Shown here piece after piece: positions 1 to 4,822 of a stretch of DNA of 7,675 nucleotides (position 1 is its first letter; each line of letters opens with the position of its first letter). Under the pieces are notes generated by a model. The model did no database searches, was not told the origin of the DNA, and worked only from the letters and a program-made list of their open reading frames with translations. Position numbers and translations under genes: made by a program. This DNA is from Caldifarciminota bacterium 4484_100 (GTDB lineage: Bacteria > Hydrothermota > Tepidihabitantia > SM23-42): assembly GCA_002049785.1 (NCBI GenBank), contig MUKB01000063.1, forward strand, positions 1 to 7,675. Reading direction: 5' to 3'.

Positions 1-57
1 AATGACTTAATTACTTAATGACTCTCGCTGTTTCAATGACTCAGTAACTCAATGACT
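1..57. repeat. Degenerate ATGACT short repeat
   Basis: The hexamer ATGACT occurs four times, at 2-7, 18-23, 36-41 and 52-57, with spacings of 16, 18 and 16 bases. The copies sit in a longer degenerate unit of the form (A/T)ACT(T/C)AATGACT. The repeat touches the window edge and may continue to the left. Nothing coding is visible. It resembles low-complexity intergenic repeats rather than a CRISPR, because units are far too short and spacers are not unique. Function unknown. Confidence 0.5.
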
Positions 58-163
58 AACGGATTTCCCAGCATCTCTGAATAACCAGAATACTAATACA
101 GTTAATTCTACAGGGCTTTTGAAAAAAGTGGAGAGGAGTCAGGTACGCCATAATATCAGAAAT
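58..163. other. Non-coding interval downstream of the lipoprotein gene
   Basis: No supported gene is seen here. The interval follows the TAG stop of the minus-strand lipoprotein. It contains the 12-mer ATTCTACAGGGC (105-116), which recurs at 2471-2482 in another intergenic region, and a short T-run on the minus strand without a convincing stem, so no terminator is called. Confidence 0.4.
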
Positions 164-700
164 CTACCAGGTAATGATAAGGTCTTCTTCTGGATAAAAA
201 TCCGTGCAGCGGACAAAATAATATACTTTATTCCTGAACTTTTTTGTTTCCTGAACCGAATAGTTGATATGGGGCTTCAGGGTATCTGGACAGGTTATTG
301 TAAATTTTGCCTCTTTAATGGGTCTCCGCCATTTTCGTGTGGTGGTGGTAATATATCGGAATTTATTCTCATATAAATTTTGACGATATACAATGACAAA
401 CGAATCAGCCCTATGTGGGGCAAAGACCTTCTCAAAGAAAATTCCTGTGGAATCCTTATTGAATGGGTATTTGAGATATATTGAATCCGGGTATGAATGT
501 CCATCATCCACAGGAAATGGATAGAAAAATTTCACCCGTTTGTGAAACTCAGTCCTATTCTTGAAATAGTAGACCCCAGAAACCAGGGCCTGATGGTCTT
601 GAATGGTAATCATTATCGTTTCCTTGTAGAAATCGATGTCCGGTTCCCGGTGACAGGTGAAAAGAGGAATAATAAAAAAAATCATCAAAAGCCTATTCAC
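164..700 (-). CDS. Small putative lipoprotein of unknown function
   Basis: This encodes about 178 residues. I place the start at the GTG at 698-700, not at the frame's first ATG at 889, for three reasons. A promoter (TTGAAT-N16-TATATT, 714-741) and an AGGG ribosome-binding stretch lie just upstream. The new N-terminus (MNRLLMIFFIIPLFTC) is a typical lipoprotein signal with lipobox LFTC and lipidated Cys16. The longer version would cover the divergent ferredoxin start. The mature part is beta-rich with aromatic clusters (FFYPFPVDDG, ITTTTRKW, EDLIITW at the C-terminus) and no transmembrane segment. The TTT...W...P pattern loosely recalls DUF4424-like secreted domains, a weak resemblance from memory. 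It is probably anchored in the cell envelope, facing the periplasm. No enzymatic motif is visible. Confidence 0.72.
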   Translation of the reverse strand: MNRLLMIFFIIPLFTCHREPDIDFYKETIMITIQDHQALVSGVYYFKNRTEFHKRVKFFYPFPVDDGHSYPDSIYLKYPFNKDSTGIFFEKVFAPHRADSFVIVYRQNLYENKFRYITTTTRKWRRPIKEAKFTITCPDTLKPHINYSVQETKKFRNKVYYFVRCTDFYPEEDLIITW

Positions 701-713
701 GGCATACCCTGTA

Positions 714-741
714 AATATAACATTTTTATAAAAAAATTCAA
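714..741 (-). promoter_or_regulatory. Promoter of the 164-700 lipoprotein gene
   Basis: The -35 is TTGAAT (736-741), the spacer is 16 bp, and the -10 is TATATT (714-719) preceded by TG, giving an extended -10. The -10 ends 13 nt before the GTG codon, so the leader is only a few bases and just includes the weak AGGG site. It is back to back with the ferredoxin promoter; the two -35 boxes are 9 bp apart. Confidence 0.6.
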
Positions 742-750
742 GTAGGAATC

Positions 751-778
751 TTGACACCGCCATATTTTCGGATATTAT
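751..778 (+). promoter_or_regulatory. Promoter of the ferredoxin gene, nearly leaderless
   Basis: A perfect -35 TTGACA (751-756), a 16-bp spacer and the -10 TATTAT (773-778). Only 7 nt separate the -10 from the ATG at 786, and no Shine-Dalgarno sequence fits between, so transcription should begin at or next to the start codon. Confidence 0.55.
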
Positions 779-785
779 TATCCTG

Positions 786-1163
786 ATGTCAGAACCTACT
801 GCTGAACGTCGGGCCAAGGGGCCGTATGTGGTCATAGAATGCCCAGAAAAGATTCCCTGCAACCCCTGTGTTGAGGCCTGTCCGAACAAGGCAATCTCAA
901 TCCCCGGTTCAATGATTGAACTTCCTCAGATTGATTATGAAAAATGCACCGGGTGTCTCCTGTGCATTCCAAGATGTCCGGGCCTGGCAATATTTGTTAT
1001 TGATGAAACCCCACAGGAATACTCAATAGTTTATATCCCTTATGAATTCTTACCTCGACCAAAAAAGGGAGATATCGTGTCCGGCCTTGACCGTGAAGGC
1101 AAAGCACTATGCAAGGTCGAGATAATAAAGGTTATCGATTCCCCTAAATTTGATCACTGGTAG
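786..1163 (+). CDS. 4Fe-4S dicluster ferredoxin-like subunit, C-terminus truncated
   Basis: This 125-residue protein has eight cysteines arranged for two [4Fe-4S] clusters: C19, C25, C28 and C32 (EC..IPCNPCVEACP), then C54, C57, C60 and C64 (KCTGCLLCIPRCPG). The region IECxExIPCNPCxEACP followed by CPGLAIFVID and PYEFLPRPKKGD matches the small electron-transfer subunit often encoded beside HcnB/HcnC-like or proline-dehydrogenase-like FAD oxidoreductases. No such partner gene lies in this window, so the subunit is an orphan here. Family members, as I recall them, continue about 20 residues after the PKFD region with a TPVVTVAVP-type strand. Here translation stops at KFDHW, at the point where the convergent gene is also cut off. 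The start follows a promoter with no leader. Family call is firm; the truncation is inferred without an alignment. Confidence 0.82.
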   Translation: MSEPTAERRAKGPYVVIECPEKIPCNPCVEACPNKAISIPGSMIELPQIDYEKCTGCLLCIPRCPGLAIFVIDETPQEYSIVYIPYEFLPRPKKGDIVSGLDREGKALCKVEIIKVIDSPKFDHW

Positions 1164-1453
1164 ATTCCAGACTTCACCAGAATGGAATTATCGTCAGTTC
1201 CATTCCAGACAATCGAGTGTCGGCCTGACCCGGCACTGCCTGAAAATAGTCTCTTTATTCTTCGTCCGGCTGGATTATAGATAGAACAATTAACCTTCTG
1301 GGTTCTTGAAATGGAAAAGGTTATATTAAGAATTCCATTTGATGGATTGGAATACATCTGGATATTGCTGAGATTCTTTAAAGCACCTGTTCTTTCTCTA
1401 ATCCCCACACCGTGGAAGCCGACGACCTTGGCGACTGCCGCGGGACGGGTGCT
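1154..1453 (-). pseudogene. Broken C-terminal part of the secreted propeller protein (FlgD/T9SS-like sorting domain)
   Basis: This is the in-frame continuation of the 1454-2227 frame after its TGA. About 15 codons of linker (ending AVAKVVGFHG) lead into a typical sorting domain: a YSNPSNG segment (usual form YPNP), ITFSISRTQKVNCSIYNPAGRRIKRL, GSAGSGRHSIVWNGTDDNS and finally LVKSGIYQ. Such domains normally end SGIYFYRL plus about 15-20 more residues with a basic tail. Here a stop follows SGIYQ, within the tail of the convergent ferredoxin gene, so the C-terminal strand is missing. A GTG at 1406-1408 could be taken as a start but has no ribosome binding site, and the domain alone makes no sense as a gene. 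In related secreted proteins the domain acts as an outer-membrane secretion or anchoring signal, so its loss should abolish sorting. Confidence 0.65.
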
Positions 1454-1466
1454 TCAAGTACCGTGG
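1409..1466. repeat. GC-rich 51-bp unit bounded by ACCGTGG direct repeats
   Basis: The 7-mer ACCGTGG occurs at 1409-1415 and again at 1460-1466, giving a unit of exactly 51 bp (17 codons). The unit is about two-thirds G+C, in contrast to AT-richer flanks, and it contains the in-frame TGA of the propeller gene. It could be a small in-frame insertion or just a GC-rich stretch of the native linker. Confidence 0.35.
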
Positions 1467-2227
1467 GCAAATAGATTGATCCAGTAGGTTCCGTCCCGTG
1501 AATCAACCTCAATCCCTCTTATATTACTGCTGTCATTTGTAGGATGGCAGTAGCGGAAGAAATCAAGAACACTACAGGTCTGTGGATTCAGGGCAAAGAC
1601 ACCCGCACTGTCAAGATATGAACTGCTGTTGAAGAATGTGTAGACATTGAGCAGATAGGGATCGGTTCCTCCGGTCGCCGGTTCATAGGCGAGACAGCGC
1701 GGTCCATACCAGGCAGTTCCAGGATGATTCATCTGGCGTATGACATTACCCATTGTATCAACACAATAGATATATGCCTGATCACCACCATTGGTCCTTC
1801 GATCCGCAATATAGAGCTGGCGGTTCTCTTCGTCCCAGGCAAGGCCTGATGGATAATCATTGGCCGGACTGTTAAACCAGCGCAGGACTGTTCCAGAATG
1901 GTCAATCTTATAAACACGCTTGGTAGATTTACTCAGAACCCAGAATGTGCTGTCATAGGCACAATACTTTATGTCGGTACAGCAGCTATCATTATTGGGC
2001 GTTGGAATAGTCCCATAATATGTGAGATTACTATCTGGAGAGACGATTGTGATATTTCTACTGTAGAAATTGACATAGTACAAGCGATCAAAGACCGGGT
2101 CATAGGTTATTCCGTAATTCCCCTGTGGGTAGATTTCCTTTAACCACAACCGTTCGCCCTGCGCAAAAAGCTGTGAACAGAAGAGACAGAGCAAGATAAT
2201 GCTGAATAGCATCATCCTCCTTTGCAT
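1454..2227 (-). CDS. Secreted NHL/beta-propeller-like protein, prematurely stopped
   Basis: This is a 257-residue product with a signal peptide (MQRRMMLFSIILLCLFCSQLFA, cleavage likely after LFA, before QGERLW). About four to five degenerate propeller blades follow, each with a GITYDP/LAWDEENRQLYIAD/IEVDSRDGTYWI-type strand pattern as in NHL or SMP-30-like repeats: GITYDPVFDRLYYV, IKYCAYDSTFWVL, GLAWDEENRQLYIAD, RCLAYEP, RGIEVDSRDGTYWI. The start is well supported by GAAAGGAG a few bases before the ATG and a perfect promoter 30 nt upstream. The frame stops at TGA (1454-1456) but continues in the same frame into a linker and sorting domain (1154-1453), so the ancestral product was about 360 residues or more. 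It likely bound a ligand or served as a surface or extracellular protein. It is now probably a pseudogene, or a truncated periplasmic form. Confidence 0.75.
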   Translation of the reverse strand: MQRRMMLFSIILLCLFCSQLFAQGERLWLKEIYPQGNYGITYDPVFDRLYYVNFYSRNITIVSPDSNLTYYGTIPTPNNDSCCTDIKYCAYDSTFWVLSKSTKRVYKIDHSGTVLRWFNSPANDYPSGLAWDEENRQLYIADRRTNGGDQAYIYCVDTMGNVIRQMNHPGTAWYGPRCLAYEPATGGTDPYLLNVYTFFNSSSYLDSAGVFALNPQTCSVLDFFRYCHPTNDSSNIRGIEVDSRDGTYWINLFAHGT

Positions 2228-2256
2228 TGGTCTCCTTTCAGCATAATTAATAATTT

Positions 2257-2284
2257 ATTATATCTATATATTAATGTATGTCAA
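2257..2284 (-). promoter_or_regulatory. Consensus promoter of the propeller gene
   Basis: Perfect hexamers: TTGACA (2279-2284) and TATAAT (2257-2262), with a 16-bp AT-rich spacer. The -10 lies about 30 nt before the ATG at 2227, leaving a normal leader with a GAAAGGAG ribosome binding site. This strong promoter still stands in front of a broken gene. Confidence 0.75.
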
Positions 2285-2631
2285 TAGTCTTTCCGCCCGA
2301 TTCCTCTTTAGATTTTTGAAGTTAAATTCATTTTAATTAAACATAGAATTTTGTTTGCACTATTTATACTAAATTTATTTAATAACGAGATAAGCCAGGG
2401 ACTTACTCAAATTAGGTCAGCCCGGTTGGACAATTTTGCCTTTATGTACAAGATATAAAACTACGATAATATTCTACAGGGCCCGTCGCGTTTCGATAAC
2501 TAAAGAAACGAGAAAAATCAGGCAAAGCCGTCTTTGGTTCTCGATTTCCTGAAAAAGTAAAGAGGAATCACTTATCTATTGGCTCAAACCTGATAGCCTT
2601 CAGTTTCTCGATTTTCAAGAACCGTGCTCAA
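2285..2631. other. Intergenic interval with competing inverted repeats, no gene seen
   Basis: I see no supported coding region, tRNA or rRNA. The right half holds several inverted repeats. CGTTTC (2489-2494) pairs with GAAACG (2505-2510). GAAACGAGAA (2505-2514) can instead pair with TTCTCGaTTTC (2538-2548, one bulged A), enclosing the hairpin CAAAG-ccgt-CTTTG (2523-2536). The decamer TTCTCGATTT recurs at 2605-2614. None is followed by a clear T-tract on either strand, so no terminator is called. The 12-mer ATTCTACAGGGC (2471-2482) is shared with 105-116. Confidence 0.4.
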
Positions 2632-2868
2632 TTAACTTTCAGTAAGTAACTTTTTTATCTCTTCAATCTCAGGGACACGGCCCCCGATTTTTAATTCTCC
2701 ATCAATTACCAAAGCAGGGTTGTCTATAATTCCTCTTTTGAGCATCTCAACTTCATCATAAATATGCACAACCTCGGCATCGATGCCAGATTCTTGAACT
2801 GCTTTCCGTGCATTTTCTTCAGTTTTTTGACATTTTGGGCAACCCTTACCAAAGATCTCGATTTTCAT
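2632..2868 (-). CDS. Small thioredoxin-like CxxC protein, cassette 2
   Basis: This 78-residue protein is of the TM0996/MTH895 type (redox-active disulfide protein 2, Thioredoxin_3 family). It starts MKIEIFGKGCPKC, placing the active-site pair at C10 and C13. The cis-Pro region NPALVIDGELKIGGRVPEIEEIKKLL follows, typical in order and length for this family. No signal peptide is present, so it is cytoplasmic. The ATG is preceded by AAAGGAGG at 5 nt, and the gene begins 13 nt after the permease stop, so it is the third gene of the cassette 2 operon. These proteins commonly travel with ArsR regulators and DUF318 permeases. A role in reducing or handing thiol-bound metalloid to the permease is a reasonable inference, not shown. 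Confidence 0.88.
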   Translation of the reverse strand: MKIEIFGKGCPKCQKTEENARKAVQESGIDAEVVHIYDEVEMLKRGIIDNPALVIDGELKIGGRVPEIEEIKKLLTES

Positions 2869-2881
2869 AAAAACCTCCTTT

Positions 2882-3910
2882 CTATAATGTGCCTATAATT
2901 CCCATATAAAGAAACCCGGCAATTATCCCTATGATAATTGCAAGAATTGCATAATTAACCACACAACGCCAATTGATAAGTCTTGAGACTCCCAACATCG
3001 ATGGGATCGAGGCCATCGGAGCTCCAATCAAAAATGCGATGGCCGCACCGGGCGACATCCCCAAATTGATGAGTCCTTTAACTAAGAAGACCTCAACTAA
3101 GGTCGGGGTATACATCGGAACCCCAATCGCTGCGCCTAAGAATATCCCAGTCGAACCGGTAAGAAATGTGGCAACCACCTCTTTGGGTAGATATGCCTCG
3201 ACATAACTGACTGCGGCTACTCCCAGGAGTAAAAAAGGTAATGCTTTGCTTGTTAAACCCCAAGCTTCGTTTAATGCATCTGCAGATTTTTTATAGAAAT
3301 TCCTTGTCTCACCAACCGAAGTCCTGGCCGCAGTGATACTACCATATCTCTTTTCTTCAGCCTTTCCCCAGGGTGTTTTGTCCAGGATATATCCGATGAT
3401 GATTGCTCCGAAAAAAGAGAAGATGAGTCTGGCCAAGGCAAGTTTCCAGGAGATGATTTCGCCGGTAAATAAAAGAGCCAGGATATTAGCTGCTGGTGCC
3501 ATCAAAAGGAAACTTATTGCCGGACCGATACCGGCACCTGCGATCAGAATTCCTCCAAAGATTGGAATCATAGCACAGGAACAGATTGTAAGAACCGGCG
3601 CAAAGGCAGCAGCGAAGAAATAAGATTTAATACTTTTACCAGAAAACATTCTTCGCATACTTTGGGTTGGGATAAATGCAGCAATAATTCCACCGAACAT
3701 AAAAGCAAAGATAAATGCACCCCAGGCCCTGGTCAGATAGCTCCATAGGTAGACAACAGGAATAATCAAGGGACCATAGGAATTGAGATTTTGATATTTG
3801 AAGATCGGGAAGAACGGATGGTGCGCTATCTTTGGATAGACAAGCATCAAGAGACCGAAAAGGAGAAGTCCCCAAGTCAGTACCGTTTTTATTAAATTTT
3901 TGCTCTTCAT
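2882..3910 (-). CDS. ArsP/DUF318-family permease, cassette 2 (intact)
   Basis: A 342-residue polytopic membrane protein of the Permease family PF03773 (ArsP_1/DUF318). Hydrophobic segments lie near residues 8-25, 45-80, 98-150, 160-175, 222-240, 250-300 and 315-340. The two internal repeats carry the family signatures. The first is TICSCAMIPIFGG (C110, C112) followed by GAGIGPAISFLLMAPAAN (125-142). The second is GVPMYTPTLVEVFLVKGL and GMSPGAAIAFLIGAPMAS (284-301). A basic cytoplasmic loop (about 180-215) joins them. The ATG overlaps the arsR stop as ATGA, so translation is coupled. Family members include ArsP, which exports trivalent organoarsenicals; others are uncharacterised. The substrate here is inferred from the ArsR and CxxC neighbours. 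It shares only the family signatures with the permease of cassette 1. Confidence 0.88.
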   Translation of the reverse strand: MKSKNLIKTVLTWGLLLFGLLMLVYPKIAHHPFFPIFKYQNLNSYGPLIIPVVYLWSYLTRAWGAFIFAFMFGGIIAAFIPTQSMRRMFSGKSIKSYFFAAAFAPVLTICSCAMIPIFGGILIAGAGIGPAISFLLMAPAANILALLFTGEIISWKLALARLIFSFFGAIIIGYILDKTPWGKAEEKRYGSITAARTSVGETRNFYKKSADALNEAWGLTSKALPFLLLGVAAVSYVEAYLPKEVVATFLTGSTGIFLGAAIGVPMYTPTLVEVFLVKGLINLGMSPGAAIAFLIGAPMASIPSMLGVSRLINWRCVVNYAILAIIIGIIAGFLYMGIIGTL

Positions 3911-4236
3911 CTTGTCTTTAGAAGTCTTTTAAACCTCTTTTCATCTTTTAAAAGGCGTGTCCGCGTATAATCTTTGAGGATATCGAGGATTTCAAAGACC
4001 CTTGGGTCTGATACTTCATACCAGACTTCCCTTCCTGTCTTTTCGGTTTTGAGGATTCCCGCCTTTTTCATAATTGCCAAGTGATGGGAGACATTTGACT
4101 GTTTCTCACCAACTTCAGGGATGATTTTACAAACGCAACAAGGACCTGCCCTGAGCTTTTCCAGAATCTTCAGGTGCAAAGGATGCGCCAAGGCGTTTAA
4201 AACCGCAGCCTGGAATTCCTGGATATTTGGTTTCAT
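3907..4236 (-). CDS. ArsR/SmtB-family metalloid-responsive repressor, cassette 2
   Basis: This 109-residue winged-helix regulator has an N-terminal helix (MKPNIQEFQAAVLNALAHP), then LKILEKL and the sensor stretch GPCCVCKI with C33, C34 and C36. The recognition helix is QSNVSHHLAIMKKAGIL (about 46-62), followed by the wing TGREVWYEV. The CxC in helix 3 matches the arsenite-binding position of classical ArsR/CadC proteins (ELCVCDL). The C-terminal helix (ILKDYTRTRLLKDEKRF) lacks the Asp/His pairs of zinc-binding SmtB-type sites and has no Cys. It should repress its own operon by binding the palindrome at 4240-4267 and release on metalloid binding. The ATG stands 8 nt after the -10 with no Shine-Dalgarno sequence, so the mRNA is nearly leaderless. 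The stop overlaps the permease start. Confidence 0.9.
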   Translation of the reverse strand: MKPNIQEFQAAVLNALAHPLHLKILEKLRAGPCCVCKIIPEVGEKQSNVSHHLAIMKKAGILKTEKTGREVWYEVSDPRVFEILDILKDYTRTRLLKDEKRFKRLLKTR

Positions 4237-4239
4237 AAT

Positions 4240-4267
4240 ATATGATTATATTTAAATATATTCATAT
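4240..4267. promoter_or_regulatory. ArsR operator palindrome, cassette 2
   Basis: A 28-bp inverted repeat with half-sites ATATGATTATATTT and AAATATATTCATAT; one symmetric position is mismatched. It fills the promoter spacer, overlaps the whole -10 and touches the -35, the ideal position for repression by steric block. The ATATGA...TCATAT form resembles known ArsR/SmtB 12-2-12 operators. Confidence 0.8.
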
Positions 4268-4272
4268 GTCAA
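4245..4272 (-). promoter_or_regulatory. Consensus promoter of cassette 2
   Basis: TTGACA (4267-4272), a 16-bp spacer and TATAAT (4245-4250), both perfect. The ATG (4234-4236) begins 8 nt after the -10, leaving at most a few bases of leader. It lies 22 nt beyond the stop of the cassette 1 thioredoxin gene, with no terminator visible between, so read-through from cassette 1 is possible. Confidence 0.85.
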
Positions 4273-4294
4273 TAGTTCGTTTTATCAAACCCTT

Positions 4295-4543
4295 TTACCC
4301 TCCTCCTTGCTCTTCTTCAATCCATGCCCTGATTTGCGATTTAGACGGAATCCTTCCCGAGCTCTTCACCTTCCCATTGATAACCAATCCCGGTGTTGCG
4401 ATTACCTTATATTCCATTATCTTCTTCATATCAGTAACTTTCTGAACATCCGCAGAGATATTCATCTCCGCAAGAACATCAATCGTCCTCTTTGCCACCT
4501 CCTGGCATCTTGGACAACCAGAACCAAGGATCCTTATCTCCAT
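4295..4543 (-). CDS. Small thioredoxin-like CxxC protein, cassette 1
   Basis: This 82-residue protein begins MEIRILGSGCPRC, with the redox pair C10/C13. The family's conserved tail TPGLVINGKVKSSGRIPSKSQIRAWI follows, so it is a second member of the TM0996-type thioredoxin-like group (Thioredoxin_3). I choose the ATG at 4541-4543 over the ATG five codons earlier at 4556-4558. AGGAGGT (4547-4553) sits directly before it, and the family normally begins with this beta-strand. The earlier ATG would overlap the permease stop and cannot be excluded. There is no signal peptide, so it is cytoplasmic. It differs clearly in sequence from the cassette 2 protein, with shared residues mostly around the CP(K/R)C and cis-Pro regions, so the pair is old or separately acquired. 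Last gene of the cassette 1 operon. Confidence 0.87.
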   Translation of the reverse strand: MEIRILGSGCPRCQEVAKRTIDVLAEMNISADVQKVTDMKKIMEYKVIATPGLVINGKVKSSGRIPSKSQIRAWIEEEQGGG

Positions 4544-4546
4544 AAT

Positions 4547-4553
4547 ACCTCCT
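4547..4553 (-). promoter_or_regulatory. Ribosome binding site deciding the cassette 1 thioredoxin start
   Basis: AGGAGGT lies 3 nt before the ATG at 4541-4543 and downstream of the alternative ATG at 4556-4558, so it favours the shorter protein. Confidence 0.7.
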
Positions 4554-4554
4554 A

Positions 4555-4818
4555 TCAAAAAATACTTCCATATATCCAGCCCACAACGGTTGATAGGATA
4601 ACCACCAGACAGATGAAGGCTATGGTCTTTCTGTTGCCCATAATGCTACGAATCACGAGCATATTGGGCAAGCTCAGGGCGGGTCCAGCCAGAAGTAGTG
4701 CCAAGGCAGGCCCCTTACCCATACCACTGCCGATTAGCCCCTGAAGAATCGGCACTTCGGTCAGAGTTGCAAAATACATAAATGCCCCGGCAATCGAAGC
4801 AAAGAAATTTGACCACAA
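4555..4818 (-). CDS. C-terminal piece of the cassette 1 permease (frame-shifted or separately initiated)
   Basis: This frame encodes the missing end of the PF03773 permease, about 87 residues from the TTG at 4816-4818. It begins WSNFFASIAGAFMYFATLTEVP, then carries the second repeat signature GLIGSGMGKGPALALLLAGPALSLPN and a last membrane segment (TIAFICLVVILSTVVGWIYG). It is one base out of frame with the N-terminal part at 4823-5725; omitting one T in GGT-TAA would restore ...LVGG-NSLWSNFF..., the expected continuous sequence. Two readings are possible. One is a single-base insertion (mutation or read error) that breaks the gene. The other is a split permease, the second part starting at TTG 7 nt behind GGAGGT. 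The frame after the break shows no further stops or decay, which argues against an old pseudogene. Confidence 0.7.
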   Translation of the reverse strand: MWSNFFASIAGAFMYFATLTEVPILQGLIGSGMGKGPALALLLAGPALSLPNMLVIRSIMGNRKTIAFICLVVILSTVVGWIYGSIF

Positions 4819-4822
4819 TGAA

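Larger units (their letters stand above)
4136..4272 (-). repeat. 137-bp duplicated promoter/operator/arsR 5' block, copy 2
   Basis: This segment matches 5957-6093 with only 4 differences by eye; the 93 bases 4180-4272 are identical to 6001-6093. It covers the -35, operator, -10, start codon and the first 34 codons or so of the repressor. Similarity ends abruptly at both edges: the right edge is exactly the outer end of the -35 box, and beyond the left edge the repressors diverge quickly. Confidence 0.9.

Noticed and set aside
1..57. CRISPR array
   Set aside because: Repeat units are six to fourteen bases and degenerate, with no unique spacers of 30 bases or more and no cas genes.
701..889. 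Upstream extension of the minus-strand lipoprotein frame to the ATG at 887-889
   Set aside because: The extension would run over the divergent ferredoxin start and both promoters, and it hides a clear lipoprotein signal that begins at the GTG at 698-700.
1454..1456. TGA read as selenocysteine or as a reassigned sense codon
   Set aside because: The surrounding linker is not a redox motif, and other genes in the window end normally at TGA (for example both repressors), so recoding is not supported.
2285..2631. Rho-independent terminator or tRNA in the intergenic interval
   Set aside because: Inverted repeats exist but lack a following T-tract on either strand, and no cloverleaf with a recognisable T-arm was found.
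4242..4744. Plus-strand open frames opposite cassette 1 and its promoter
   Set aside because: They are antisense shadows of the thioredoxin and permease genes, with no ribosome binding site or recognisable domain.
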